Source of the DNA: Bacteroidota bacterium
GTDB taxonomy: Bacteria; Bacteroidota; Bacteroidia; Chitinophagales; Chitinophagaceae
NCBI GenBank assembly: GCA_947460175.1
Contig: CANHGW010000015.1
Coordinates: 1 to 60,579, forward strand
Reading direction: 5' to 3'
Length of the DNA: 60,579 bases
Position numbers and translations under genes: made by a program
Shown: piece after piece, positions 26,232 to 36,635 of the stretch
How the letters are laid out: every line of letters starts with the position of its first letter
Position numbering within the stretch: the stretch's first letter is position 1
Notes under the pieces: generated by a model
What the model was told of the DNA's origin: nothing
Database searches by the model: none
What the model saw: the letters and a program-made list of their open reading frames with translations, nothing else

Positions 26232-28832
26232 ATGAATTTAAACAATTTTACCATCAAAGCCCAAGAAGCTGTTGCAGCTGCTCAGCAGTTGGCATACAAT
26301 CACAAAAATCAACAAATAGAAACAGCTCATTTGCTGAAAGCAATGTTGGATGATGAAAATAATTCAATCGACTTTTTATTAAAAAAGAACGATGTGAATG
26401 TTTTATTTGTAGATCAAAAAATTACTGAATTAATTTCTAAAATTCCAGTATACAATGGAGAAGCTGGACAAATCATTTCGCGTGAAATGAACCAAACTGT
26501 TTTGAAAGCAGGCTCTTTTCTTAAAGATTTTGGCGACGAATTTGTTTCTGTAGATCATCTGTTGATGGGATTATTAGGTAATAATGATGCTGTTTCAAAT
26601 GTATTAAAAGATGCAGGACTCAACGAAAAAAATCTCAAGAAAACAATTCAAGAAATACGAAAAGGAAACACTGTTAATTCACAAACAAGTGAAGCTAATT
26701 ATCAGTCGTTGAAAAAGTATGCCAAGAACTTGAATGAAATGGCAGCTGCTGGAAAATTGGATCCAGTCATAGGTCGTGATGAAGAAATTCGTAGAACGTT
26801 GCATATCTTATCACGTCGATCCAAAAATAATCCTATTTTGGTAGGTGAACCTGGTGTAGGAAAAACAGCTATTGTAGAAGGCTTGGCTCACCGTATCATC
26901 AACGGAGATGTGCCTGAAAGTTTGAAGTCAAAAATCATCTATGCGTTAGATATGGGACAACTAATAGCTGGGGCAAAATACAAAGGTGAATTTGAAGAGC
27001 GTTTGAAAAGTGTCATTAAAGAAGTCACTGAGAGTGATGGAGAAATTATTTTATTCATTGATGAAATTCATACACTTGTAGGTGCAGGTGGTGGAGGTGA
27101 AGGTGCAATGGATGCAGCCAATATTTTAAAGCCTGCTTTGGCACGTGGTGAGTTGAGAGCAATCGGTGCTACGACTTTAAATGAATATCAAAAATATTTT
27201 GAAAAAGATAAAGCACTTGAACGACGTTTTCAAAAAGTAATGATTGATGAACCATCCATTGATGATGCGATTTCAATTTTACGAGGTTTGAAAGAACGTT
27301 ATGAAAGTCATCATCATGTACAAATAAAAGATGAAGCAATTATTGCTGCTGTTGAATTATCAAGTCGATATATTACGGATCGTTTCTTACCCGATAAAGC
27401 AATTGATTTAATTGATGAAAGCGCTGCAAAATTGAAATTGGAAATGAATTCAATGCCTGAAGAATTGGATGAATTAGAACGTAAACTACGACAATTGGAA
27501 ATAGAACGAGAAGCCATCAAGCGTGAAAAGGATGAGAAGAAATTGCAAGAGCTAGGTAAAGAAATTGCAAATCTATCAGAACAACGAGATGTATTCAAAG
27601 CACGTTGGCAAGAAGAGAAAAAAGGAATCGATACGATTCAAGATATTAAAACATCTATAGAGCATTTTAAATTAGAAGCAGACCAAGCTGAACGAAATGG
27701 AGACTTTGGCAAAGTAGCTGAAATTAGATATGGTAAAATAAAAGAACAAGAAACATTACTTGCTGAAAAAAATGCTGAGTTGGAAAAAGATGCTTTAATA
27801 CACAAACGTTTGTTGAAAGAAGAAGTAGACGCAGAAGATATTGCAGAAAGCATTGCTAAAGCAACAGGTATCCCAGTTAGTAGAATGCTTCAAAGCGAGC
27901 GTGAAAAATTATTAGTATTAGAAGATCATTTGCATCAACGTGTAGTTGGACAAGAAGAAGCTATCACTGCTGTATCTGATGCTATACGTAGAAGTAGAGC
28001 AGGACTTCAAGATGCTCGTAAGCCTATAGGTTCATTTATTTTTTTAGGAACAACTGGCGTAGGTAAAACTGAGTTGGCAAAAGCATTGGCTGAGTTTCTA
28101 TTTGATGATGAAGGTATGATGACTCGTATAGATATGAGTGAATATCAAGAGAAGCATAGTGTAAGTCGATTGGTAGGTGCTCCTCCAGGCTATGTAGGAT
28201 ATGACGAAGGTGGTCAGTTGACCGAAGCAGTGCGTCGTAAGCCATACAGTGTTGTATTATTTGATGAAATTGAGAAAGCGCATCCTGATGTATTCAATGT
28301 ACTTTTGCAAGTCTTAGATGATGGTCGCTTAACCGATAACAAAGGAAGGGTGGTCAATTTTAAAAATACCATCATCATCATGACATCGAATATGGGTAGT
28401 CACATTATTCAAGAAAATTTTGAAAAAGTAACCGAGAAAAATGTAGATGCTGTTACTGAAAAAACGAAGGTAGAAGTAATGAATTTGTTGAAACAAACTA
28501 TTCGGCCAGAGTTTTTGAATCGAATTGATGAAGTCATCATGTTCAAACCATTGATGAAAAATGAAATCAAAGGAATCATTACAATTCAATTGAATCAACT
28601 GAAATCAATGTTGAAAGAACAAGGTATTGAATTGGAATTCACTGATTATGCATTGGATTATTTAGTTGACCATGGATTCGATCCTCAATTTGGTGCAAGA
28701 CCTTTGAAAAGAGTCATTCAAAAAGAAATTATTAATTTATTGAGCAAAAAAATAATTGCGGGCGATATTGATAAATCGAAAAAAGTAGTGATGGATGTAT
28801 TTGATGGAGTAGTGGTGTTAAGAAATGAATAA
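26232..28832 (+). CDS. clpB: ATP-dependent disaggregase ClpB
   Basis: Hexameric AAA+ chaperone that pulls polypeptides from aggregates together with DnaK. 866 residues, the standard length. Order: N-terminal Clp repeats (about 1-145), first AAA+ module with Walker A GEPGVGKTAIVEG and ILFIDEIHTLVGAG, the M-domain coiled coil (about 400-525, DELERKLRQLEIEREAIKRE), second AAA+ module with GTTGVGKTELAKALAEF, LFDEIEKAHPDVFNVLLQVL and the sensor SNMGSHII, then the C-terminal D2-small domain (RPEFLNRIDEVIMFKPL, FDPQFGARPLKRVIQ). Cytoplasmic. Single gene with its own terminator; shares an upstream 14-base word with rpoD. Confidence 0.98.
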   Translation: MNLNNFTIKAQEAVAAAQQLAYNHKNQQIETAHLLKAMLDDENNSIDFLLKKNDVNVLFVDQKITELISKIPVYNGEAGQIISREMNQTVLKAGSFLKDFGDEFVSVDHLLMGLLGNNDAVSNVLKDAGLNEKNLKKTIQEIRKGNTVNSQTSEANYQSLKKYAKNLNEMAAAGKLDPVIGRDEEIRRTLHILSRRSKNNPILVGEPGVGKTAIVEGLAHRIINGDVPESLKSKIIYALDMGQLIAGAKYKGEFEERLKSVIKEVTESDGEIILFIDEIHTLVGAGGGGEGAMDAANILKPALARGELRAIGATTLNEYQKYFEKDKALERRFQKVMIDEPSIDDAISILRGLKERYESHHHVQIKDEAIIAAVELSSRYITDRFLPDKAIDLIDESAAKLKLEMNSMPEELDELERKLRQLEIEREAIKREKDEKKLQELGKEIANLSEQRDVFKARWQEEKKGIDTIQDIKTSIEHFKLEADQAERNGDFGKVAEIRYGKIKEQETLLAEKNAELEKDALIHKRLLKEEVDAEDIAESIAKATGIPVSRMLQSEREKLLVLEDHLHQRVVGQEEAITAVSDAIRRSRAGLQDARKPIGSFIFLGTTGVGKTELAKALAEFLFDDEGMMTRIDMSEYQEKHSVSRLVGAPPGYVGYDEGGQLTEAVRRKPYSVVLFDEIEKAHPDVFNVLLQVLDDGRLTDNKGRVVNFKNTIIIMTSNMGSHIIQENFEKVTEKNVDAVTEKTKVEVMNLLKQTIRPEFLNRIDEVIMFKPLMKNEIKGIITIQLNQLKSMLKEQGIELEFTDYALDYLVDHGFDPQFGARPLKRVIQKEIINLLSKKIIAGDIDKSKKVVMDVFDGVVVLRNE

Positions 28833-28852
28833 AGATGAGATAGATGTGAACA

Positions 28853-28889
28853 AAAAACACTTGTTGGCTATTCAACAAGTGTTTTTTTT
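28853..28889 (+). terminator. Intrinsic terminator after clpB
   Basis: AAAAACACTTGTTG faces CAACAAGTGTTTTT around GCTATT-like loop bases, with a run of eight T. Confidence 0.85.
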
Positions 28890-28934
28890 CTAGTTGAATT
28901 GTGAATAATTTAATTTGACTTTCTAACTGCTATA

Positions 28935-28965
28935 TTGGCACAATTGATTTTTTAGCATACTTTTG
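28935..28965 (+). promoter_or_regulatory. Predicted promoter of clpP
   Basis: TTGG at 28935, 19 bases, then TACTTTTG at 28958-28965, an exact TAnnTTTG with a near-match -33 box. It ends 23 bases before the clpP start. Confidence 0.6.
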
Positions 28966-28988
28966 GATGTAACAATTTAAAATAAAAT

Positions 28989-29681
28989 ATGAACTCAAAC
29001 GAATTTAATAAATATGCCATCAAGCACCATGGCATCAGTAGTGCGACGTTACACAATTTTACGTCTCATATGAATAAGTCTATTACAAATCTTACACCCT
29101 ATATCATTGAAGAGCGTCCTATGAATGTAGCTTCTATGGATGTGTTTTCACGTTTAATGATGGATCGCATCATTTTTTTGGGAGAGGGGATCAATGATTA
29201 TGTGGCAAATATAGTAACTGCACAATTATTGTTTTTAGAAAGTGTTGATCGTACACGTGATATTCAAATGTACTTAAATAGCCCTGGCGGTAGTGTTTAT
29301 GCTGGACTTGGTATTTATGATACAATGCAAATTATACAACCTGATGTAAGTACTATATGTACCGGTATAGCAGCTAGTATGGCCGCAGTATTGATGTGTG
29401 CAGGTGTTAAAGGAAAGCGTACTGCGTTGAAGCATGCGCGTATCATGATACATCAACCATTGGGAGGTGCAGAAGGTCAAGCAAGTGATATCGAAATCAC
29501 AGCTCGTGAAATTGGTAAATTGAAAAAAGAATTATACGAAATTATAGCAGCCCACAGTGGACAAAAATTTGCTAAAGTAGAAAAAGATAGTGACCGTGAT
29601 TATTGGATGACGGCAGAGGAAGCCAAAGAATATGGTATGGTGGATGAAGTATTGACACGTAATCCAAAGAAAGAATTATAA
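28989..29681 (+). CDS. clpP: ATP-dependent Clp protease proteolytic subunit ClpP
   Basis: Serine protease that forms the tetradecameric chamber fed by ClpX or ClpC. 230 residues with a 30-residue N-terminal extension before the ClpP core. Catalytic Ser lies in GIAASMAAVLMCAG, His in HARIMIHQPLGGAEG, and Asp further on in the DRDYWM region. Core motifs NSPGGSVYAGLGIYDTMQ and the C-terminal AKEYGMVDEVL are complete. Separate from clpB: a terminator and a new promoter stand between them. No clpX follows; the next gene is on the opposite strand. Confidence 0.97.
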   Translation: MNSNEFNKYAIKHHGISSATLHNFTSHMNKSITNLTPYIIEERPMNVASMDVFSRLMMDRIIFLGEGINDYVANIVTAQLLFLESVDRTRDIQMYLNSPGGSVYAGLGIYDTMQIIQPDVSTICTGIAASMAAVLMCAGVKGKRTALKHARIMIHQPLGGAEGQASDIEITAREIGKLKKELYEIIAAHSGQKFAKVEKDSDRDYWMTAEEAKEYGMVDEVLTRNPKKEL

Positions 29682-29703
29682 TTTATTTTTAATTAAATTA
29701 GTA

Positions 29704-29738
29704 AGCCTGAAGATTAAATACCTTCAGGCTTTTTTTTA
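29704..29738 (+). terminator. Intrinsic terminator after clpP
   Basis: AGCCTGAAG faces CTTCAGGCT around ATTAAATAC, followed by nine T. Confidence 0.85.
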
Positions 29739-29750
29739 TTTTATCCAAAA

Positions 29751-29779
29751 AGAAAAGGCTGCAATTTGCAGCCTTTTCT
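29751..29779 (-). terminator. Terminator of the 1479-residue surface protein gene
   Basis: AGAAAAGGCTGC pairs with GCAGCCTTTTCT around AATTT. Symmetric and able to work both ways; it lies 20 bases past the stop of the minus-strand gene at 29799. Confidence 0.75.
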
Positions 29780-29798
29780 TTCAATATTAATTTATCAA

Positions 29799-32700
29799 TT
29801 ATTCTTTGATTACTTTGATAACCCAGTTCTTACCATCTCTTGTAAACTTAGCATAATATACTCCGTCAGCAAGGGCTTCCATACTGAAGGTTAATTTATC
29901 TGAGTTTGCAATTGATTTTCTAAGAATTGTTTTACCAACCACATCTGTCAAAATCATTTCATCACCAGCTTTTGTTCCAGTTACATATATCATGTTGCTA
30001 GATGGATTTGGATATAATTCAAATCCTGCAGGAACTGTAATGTCATTGATTCCGATTGGAGTACGTGGTTTAATTGTATTAGTTTTTACACTATCAGGAT
30101 TGAAACAACCTGAAGGGATCAACCAAGCATATACTGAATCGGCCAATGAATTTGGTGTGTAAGTGTATGTATTGATAGGATTATTCGTCGTGTTAGTCAA
30201 TACATTATTACGATACCAGTGAATTGTATAAGCAGTAATACCAGCAGGTATGTTGACTGTAAACACTGTGCTTTGTCCTGTATATACAATAGAAGGGTTT
30301 GAAGTTAAAGTAGCAACACCCGGTGCTGTACTTGGAGAAACTGTAACCGTGATAGATGCATTGTTGGTACAACCTGCAGCGTTTGTTCCTGTGACTGTAT
30401 AAGTAGCAGTTGCAGCAGGGCTAAATAATACACCATTCACTACACCACCTGTCCAAGTATATGTTGAAGCACCGCCTCCTGTTAACATGACTTGATCTCC
30501 TTGGCAAATCGCATTCGATGGTGATGCATTTGCTGTTACTGTCGGATTAGGACTTGTAACTACAGTTACAATTGTAGTACCTGTACAACCTGCAGCACTT
30601 GTTCCAGTGACAGTATAAGCTGTGGTAGAAGCAGGAGAGACATTAACAGAAGTTCCATTCAAATTTCCTGGCATCCATGTATAAGTATTAGCACCACTTG
30701 CAAGTAAGGTTGAAGATCCACCAGGACAAATTGTACCAGGTGTAGCAGTTGCAGTAATTGGTATTTGACCAGATACTGTTACAGTTACTTGAGCAGAAGC
30801 GGTACAACCAGCAATACTAGTACCAGTTACAGTATAAGTAGTTGTAACAGCAGGATTAACAACAATAGTTGGGCCTGATAAATTACCTGGCATCCAATTG
30901 TATGTATTTGCTCCACTTGCAGTTAATGTAGTCGATTGACCTGGACAAATAGTACCAGGATTAGCTGTAACTGTCATTACTGGAGGTGTATTAATTGTAA
31001 TTGTAATAGATGTTGTGGCAGAACATCCACTATTGGTTACAGTTACAGTATAAGTGCCACTAGATGGAGGTACAATAGATTGAGTTACTGCGTTTGTACT
31101 CCACAAATAAGTATAAGCAGGAGCAAGTGATGAAGTAGCACAATATGAAATAATATTCTGCCAAAGATTCTGAGCTTCTATTGCAGGTGTATGGAAGTTT
31201 GGAGATGTAATACCACCAAACATAACTAAACCAGTTCCCCATGCTTTTTGAGTTAATACATCAAATCCAGTACCTGCTAAAATTGAAGTAGTTGCTCCAC
31301 CTGTAATATATGCATGTGAATAACTCCCTCCAGAATAAGCAGTTGTAACTGGCGTAAATGGACCTGAGTAAATTGGATGTGCTGGCATAGTAGCAACCAC
31401 ATTACTTTGTGGATTTGAATAATTCAATACAACACCACCAAAGCCCCAGTTCATATTAGCACCGCCATTTGGTGCCGCATTTAAAAACAAACGACCGCCT
31501 GCATTAACCCAACTTTCAATGGCTGCAATATTTGCATTGATGTATGCGTCTAAAGCTAGAGCATTTACATCAGATCCTTCTAGGAATACAAATTGAGTAC
31601 CAGGTACAAAAACAGTAGCAGGGTTTGCTGCAGCATAAGTTGTTGTTACATAGTTGGCACCAAATACAGCAGTCATAGCTGTAGTATTATTTGTAGTTGC
31701 CCATGGGTCAGTATCTCTAATATAATAGCGTGTTCCATTTGCCGGAGGACCAGGTACTCCGCCAGTTACCACAGCTGTCAATGTATCGGCACAGTTGGTG
31801 CCAGATTGTACTACATTTAATCCAGATAAGTTAGTAACAGTTACTAAAACAGTACTAGTTGCAGAACAGCCTGCAGGTGTAGATCCTGTTACAGTGTATG
31901 TAGTCGTTGTTAGTGGTGTGATAGTTTGATTAGCTCCACTTAAATTTCCTGGCTGCCAAACATAGCTAGTTGCACCAGTTGCACTTAATGTTGTTGAAGC
32001 TCCAGCACATAAGCCACTTGGATTTGCAGTTGCTGTGACTGTTGGGTTAAATCCAATTAAATTGTAAGTGGCAGTTGCAGAACAACCATTGTTTGTAGCT
32101 GTTACAGTATAAATACCTACGGTAGTAGGTACTGTAGTTTGTGTCACTGCACTATTACTCCATAAATAAGTATAAGTAGGTGCGACAGCAGCTCCAGAGC
32201 AATATTGTATAATATTTTGCCATAGATTCTGAGCTTCAACTAGTGGAGTATGAAAGTTAGGTGAAGTAATTCCTCCAAAGACAACAAGTCCTGAACCCCA
32301 TACTTTTTCTGTTAATACATTGAAGCCACCGCCTGCTAATAATGCAGTAGTAGCGCCCCCTGTAATATGTGCGTGCGAATAACTTCCTCCAGTGTAAGCT
32401 GTAACCACTGGCACAAAAGGTCCATTAAAAATAGGATGTGCTGGAACGACAGCATTTACAGCAGATTGAGCATTAGAATAATCTAAAACAACACCTCCAA
32501 AGCCCCAATTCATGTTCGTACCTAGATTTGGTGCAGCGTTCATAAATAATCGTCCTCCAGCATTTACCCAACTTTCAATTGCTGTAATATTAGTTGTTAC
32601 AAATGTATTTAATGCCAACGCATTTTGATCAGAACCTTCTAGAAAAACAAATTGAGTACTTGGAACAAAAATAGTTGCAGGGTTAGCAGATGTAAAGGTT

Positions 32701-34238
32701 GCATTATTATAATTACCTACTCCAAATACCGAATCCATTGCTGTTACATTATTTGCAGTTGACCAAGGTTCAACATCACGTATATAATATCGAGCACCTG
32801 GAGTTACACCTGCAATAGCTCCACCTGAAGCAAATGCTGTCAATGTATCTGCACAAGGCACAGCGTTTGGTGTAATTGTAACACTTACATTGGAAACACC
32901 CAGGGTGAAAATTGCTGAACCGGTACAGCCTAAACCATTTGAGCCAGTTACTGTATAAGATGTTGTAACTAATGGACTTACAGTAATTGATGTATTATTA
33001 ATGTTGCCTGGCAACCATGTATAAGTAGTTGCACCAGATGCAGTCAACGTAGAAGAGCCTCCTAAGCAAACTACTGCAGGCGATGCAGTAACTACTATAG
33101 GTAATTGACCAGTAACATTAATCGTAATAGTGGAGGAATTGGTACAACCATTCACACCAGTTGCTGTTACGGTATAAGTTGTAGTAACTGCAGGAGAAAC
33201 TGTTTGAGTTGCACCACTTAAGTTACCAGGATTCCAAGTATAGGTTACACCACCAGTTGCTGATATTGTGCTAGAATTACCTGGGCAAATAGAAGCAGGA
33301 AGAGCAGTTGTTGTAATAGTAGGAGATGGATCTACTACTACAGTTTGAGTAGAAGAATTAAGCGTACACGGAGATGAAGGGCTAAATCGGGCTCCAATAT
33401 TAGATCCATTGATAGTTCCAGCATTAAAGGTTGGTACTGTAGTTGCTAAGGTTCCACCTAAATTTTCAATCCCCATTGTAGCAGGGCTTGCATTGTTAAC
33501 AGATGTTGTATGTATTTCAATGATATTGGTAGTTTCATAAAGTGTAATGCTAGTAGTTACGTCAGGTGTAGAACCACAGCAGAAGGGCGTATTAGTCCAG
33601 CTTACAACTAATGTACGATTAGGTGCAACTCCAAAAGTTTCATAACCAACAGTTCCTAATCCTGGAGGGTATAAATCATCCCAAACAGCAGCAATTACAT
33701 TATTAGGTGCCAATGGATCTGGCATAAGTTGCCCTTGACAACACCCAGCACTAATTTGACCTAAATCAAATGTGATAAAGCCATTGGATGAAATTTCAAA
33801 TTGAGTATAATTTGCACCATAATAATTGAATGTAAAACCAATTGGTAAAGATGCTGACACCTGATCATCACTTAAGGTAACCAAATTTGTCACAACAGGT
33901 GGAGCAACAAATGGAATTTGTGAATATGTGTAGGTTGCACCTGGTGCAACACTGACCGAATAACCAATGGTATGTGTACCTGGACCTGCAATAGCAGCAT
34001 TAAACGTATTTCCAACAATACCTGGGCCTGTAAAGGTGCCTCCTGGTGTAGTCGGATTTAATAAAATAGATGGATTTGAAGTACACATCGGACTAGTAAG
34101 TCCTGTAAACGACGAATCACATGGAGCTTGGGCAAATCCATTAAAAGAAAAGAAGATGCCAATCAAGGTATACAACACAACTTTAAACATGGAGCTTGTT
34201 TTGCCAGCTTTTTCAATCAAGGGTCTTTTTTTGTTCAT
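29799..34238 (-). CDS. Giant secreted Ig-repeat protein with duplicated module and T9SS type A tail
   Basis: 1479 residues; signal peptide with a long N-region (FKVVLYTLIGIFFSFNGFAQ). Residues 110-290 are a beta domain containing SNGFITFDLGQISAGC and VAAVWDDL-like text. Then six or so Ig-like repeats of about 75 residues, each with a ICPG.S.TL.A.G..TYTW.PG core and a closing TTTYTVTG. A 260-residue module occurs twice, at about 460-720 and 815-1075 (YYIRD.(E/D)PW, VFVPxTQFVFLEGSD-type core, IESWVNAGGRLF(M/L)NAAP, MNWGFGGVVL, VFGGITSPNFHTP); its fold suggests a class I glutamine-amidotransferase-like domain. The last 80 residues are a T9SS type A tail (YPNPSSNMIYV ... KVIKE). Surface-exposed or secreted. 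Confidence 0.85.
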   Translation of the reverse strand: MNKKRPLIEKAGKTSSMFKVVLYTLIGIFFSFNGFAQAPCDSSFTGLTSPMCTSNPSILLNPTTPGGTFTGPGIVGNTFNAAIAGPGTHTIGYSVSVAPGATYTYSQIPFVAPPVVTNLVTLSDDQVSASLPIGFTFNYYGANYTQFEISSNGFITFDLGQISAGCCQGQLMPDPLAPNNVIAAVWDDLYPPGLGTVGYETFGVAPNRTLVVSWTNTPFCCGSTPDVTTSITLYETTNIIEIHTTSVNNASPATMGIENLGGTLATTVPTFNAGTINGSNIGARFSPSSPCTLNSSTQTVVVDPSPTITTTALPASICPGNSSTISATGGVTYTWNPGNLSGATQTVSPAVTTTYTVTATGVNGCTNSSTITINVTGQLPIVVTASPAVVCLGGSSTLTASGATTYTWLPGNINNTSITVSPLVTTSYTVTGSNGLGCTGSAIFTLGVSNVSVTITPNAVPCADTLTAFASGGAIAGVTPGARYYIRDVEPWSTANNVTAMDSVFGVGNYNNATFTSANPATIFVPSTQFVFLEGSDQNALALNTFVTTNITAIESWVNAGGRLFMNAAPNLGTNMNWGFGGVVLDYSNAQSAVNAVVPAHPIFNGPFVPVVTAYTGGSYSHAHITGGATTALLAGGGFNVLTEKVWGSGLVVFGGITSPNFHTPLVEAQNLWQNIIQYCSGAAVAPTYTYLWSNSAVTQTTVPTTVGIYTVTATNNGCSATATYNLIGFNPTVTATANPSGLCAGASTTLSATGATSYVWQPGNLSGANQTITPLTTTTYTVTGSTPAGCSATSTVLVTVTNLSGLNVVQSGTNCADTLTAVVTGGVPGPPANGTRYYIRDTDPWATTNNTTAMTAVFGANYVTTTYAAANPATVFVPGTQFVFLEGSDVNALALDAYINANIAAIESWVNAGGRLFLNAAPNGGANMNWGFGGVVLNYSNPQSNVVATMPAHPIYSGPFTPVTTAYSGGSYSHAYITGGATTSILAGTGFDVLTQKAWGTGLVMFGGITSPNFHTPAIEAQNLWQNIISYCATSSLAPAYTYLWSTNAVTQSIVPPSSGTYTVTVTNSGCSATTSITITINTPPVMTVTANPGTICPGQSTTLTASGANTYNWMPGNLSGPTIVVNPAVTTTYTVTGTSIAGCTASAQVTVTVSGQIPITATATPGTICPGGSSTLLASGANTYTWMPGNLNGTSVNVSPASTTAYTVTGTSAAGCTGTTIVTVVTSPNPTVTANASPSNAICQGDQVMLTGGGASTYTWTGGVVNGVLFSPAATATYTVTGTNAAGCTNNASITVTVSPSTAPGVATLTSNPSIVYTGQSTVFTVNIPAGITAYTIHWYRNNVLTNTTNNPINTYTYTPNSLADSVYAWLIPSGCFNPDSVKTNTIKPRTPIGINDITVPAGFELYPNPSSNMIYVTGTKAGDEMILTDVVGKTILRKSIANSDKLTFSMEALADGVYYAKFTRDGKNWVIKVIKE
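31013..31796 (-). repeat. Second copy of the 260-residue module
   Basis: Approximate bounds. Encodes residues about 815-1075 of the surface protein and matches 32078-32861 at most positions of the protein while differing at many bases, so the duplication is old. Confidence 0.7.
32078..32861 (-). repeat. First copy of the 260-residue module
   Basis: Approximate bounds. Encodes residues about 460-720; paired with 31013-31796. Confidence 0.7.
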
Positions 34239-34458
34239 AAATGGGGCTTTTAAAATTAAAGGATAATTGAATGAGAGTTTAAGATGTGAAAGTAAGACTT
34301 TATTTACATTCTAAAAAATAATAATCAATATTTCTTATAGGGTATTGGGTGTTTTAAATAGGTTCGAGTAATTATTAAGAAATGAAGGGAGTGAATTGTC
34401 AACGTATGTTATATTTGGCACGATATTCAATATATTGTTTATTAGAAATTTTAACGAA

Positions 34459-36549
34459 ATGCTAAAAAAATACCTGTTGTTTTTAATTTTAATCAAGGTG
34501 TCAACCTTATTTGCCCAAGTACCACAAAAATTTAACTACCAAGGCATTGCTCGCGATACCAAAGGAAATCCGATGGCGCAACAACGCATGACCTTGAAAC
34601 TAACCGTATTGCCAACAGCGGATGCAACTATTGGGGAATACGAAGAAATTCAAACTGTTACTACCAATGAATTCGGATTATATACGTTGCAAATTGGCAA
34701 TGGCATACCTGTAATCGGTGAAATGAAAGCGGTAAAATAGGAGACAGGAAATAAATACATCAAAGTAGCAATTGATCCTAAAGGTGGCAATGACTTTGTG
34801 GAAGCAGGTACAAATCAACTACTGAGTGTGCCTTATGCTATCTATGCTGATAAGGCAGGTATGGCAAAAACTGCTGGAAGTGATCGAACAGGGGCTGTGA
34901 ATTCAGTCGCAGGACACGTAGCAGGTGATGCCAATTATCTTTCTAAATTTACTGCATTTAATACAGTTGGGAAGTCGCAAATTTATGATAATGGGACATC
35001 TGTTGGAATTGGGACTACATCACCTACAGGTAAGCTACATGTAAATACTAATTCGGCAAGTGTAATCGAATTAGTAAGGATGCAAAATACTAATTCTGCA
35101 GGTGCAGGTCGATTTACAATGTATGGTGATCTTACTACAAGTTATGCTACATTTAGTAAATATGGCTCATCTTACTCAGGTGGTTATACCGGTATATCTG
35201 CCTTGTTTCCCTATGCTAATTTATTAGCCTTTGGTAATAATAATGGAGGTTTTTTATTAAGTAATTCAGGTAATATTGGCTTAAGTATTTTAAAAGGAGG
35301 TACCTCCAACTTGAAGTTTTATTCCGATTTTAACACAGGCTATATAGGCATTGGGGGTAATGCAAATCCAACAGCGAAAGTTCATTTTAATACATTTGCA
35401 ACGAATGATACAATAAAATTTACAAATTCAACAACAGGACATGCTATAAGTGATGGTACTGAGATTAGAACAACTGGTAACAATACAAGAATCATCAATA
35501 GAGAAAATGCCTTTTTATTATTGGGAACCAATAATACTGACCGATTATCAATAACTGGTGCAGGAAATATAGGAATAGGAATAATCACTCCCAATTATTT
35601 ATTGGATGTAAAAGGCGATAGTTCTACTGTTTCCAATGTAAATGGAACTGGTAATCTTCATTCAACAGGTATATTTCGTTCGGAATATACAGGCAATGTG
35701 GCTGATGATCATATAGCAATAGTGGGAAGAAGCGTACCTTCATTGACAGATAATCATGGAATAGGTGTTTATGCAGAAGGTGGATATATAGGTGTCAATG
35801 GATTTGCTAAATGTGCAAGTGCGTTGTCGGTTTTTGGATCAATCAATGAATCATATAGTAGAGGAGAAACATATGGTACTTATTCAGTAGCACAATCAGA
35901 TACTACAACTAAAGGAGGATTGAAATATGGCCTTTTTGCAAATGCTGCTGGTGGTAATAGTAACTTTGGAGTCTATGGAACAGCCGATACTACTGGAGCA
36001 CCTACAACATCATATGCAGGATATTTTGACGGGAAAACTCAAGTAGTTGGTAATTTGAACGTTACTGGAAACTTAAGTAAAGGCGCGGGTACTTTTAAAA
36101 TTGACCATCCATTAGATCCTGAAAATAAATACTTATATCACAGTTTTGTGGAAAGCCCTGATATGATGAATATATACAATGGAAACTGCGTTACAAATGC
36201 CAATGGGGAATGTATCGTGGAATTGCCCTCGTATTTTGAAGCACTAAATAAAGATTTTAGATATCAACTCACTTGTATTGGGCAACCTGCCATGGTATGG
36301 GTGGAAAAGAAAATTAATAATAATCATTTTGTAATTAAATCTGACAAACCCAATGTAGAGATAAGTTGGCAGGTGACAGGTATTCGTCAAGATCCGTATG
36401 CTAATAATCATAGGGTGGTAGCAGAAGTAGATAAAGAAACAGAAAATAAAGGGAAATGCCTTCATCCAACAGACTTTAAACAAGATGAACAAAAAGGGAT
36501 TTATTACAAAAAATCTCAAATGCCAGAAAGAAGGACAATAATCAGATAG
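34459..36549 (+). pseudogene. Secreted structural protein gene with in-frame TAG at a Trp position
   Basis: A frame of about 696 codons is broken only by TAG at 34738-34740. Start at the ATG at 34459, which opens a signal peptide (MLKKYLLFLILIKVSTLFAQ) followed by VPQKFNYQGIARDTKGNP, the usual beginning of a widespread Bacteroidota family. Just past the stop the text runs ETGNKYIKVAIDPKGGNDFV and LLSVPYAIYA; in relatives the residue before ETG is Trp, so TGG became TAG. The middle has repeats of the type NIGIGIITPNYLLDVKG (tail-fibre-like) and the end KGAGTFKIDHPLDPENKYLY with YLQLTC-type beta strands, again family hallmarks. Probably a truncated, non-functional gene or a sequence error. Confidence 0.8.
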
Positions 36550-36609
36550 AGAAGTAGTTAATAATTTGTGTAATTATTGATGACCTTCAAGAAATATCAA
36601 TGTTAAACA

Positions 36610-36617
36610 TACATTTG
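36610..36617 (+). promoter_or_regulatory. -7 box of ndk
   Basis: TACATTTG, followed by CACTC as at both tRNA promoters. No good TTTG box stands 19 bases upstream, so only the -7 part is convincing. It ends 18 bases before the ATG. Confidence 0.5.
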
Positions 36618-36635
36618 CACTCAAATAAAGAAAAA

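Noticed and set aside
34738-34740. TAG recoding as an amino acid
   Set aside because: ftsK ends normally at TAG (5108-5110) in the same window and other genes use TAG as stop, so a changed code is not supported.
36600-36635. Twelve-residue N-terminal extension of nucleoside diphosphate kinase
   Set aside because: It would overlap the -7 box at 36610-36617, and the conserved protein begins at [14 protein letters not shown].
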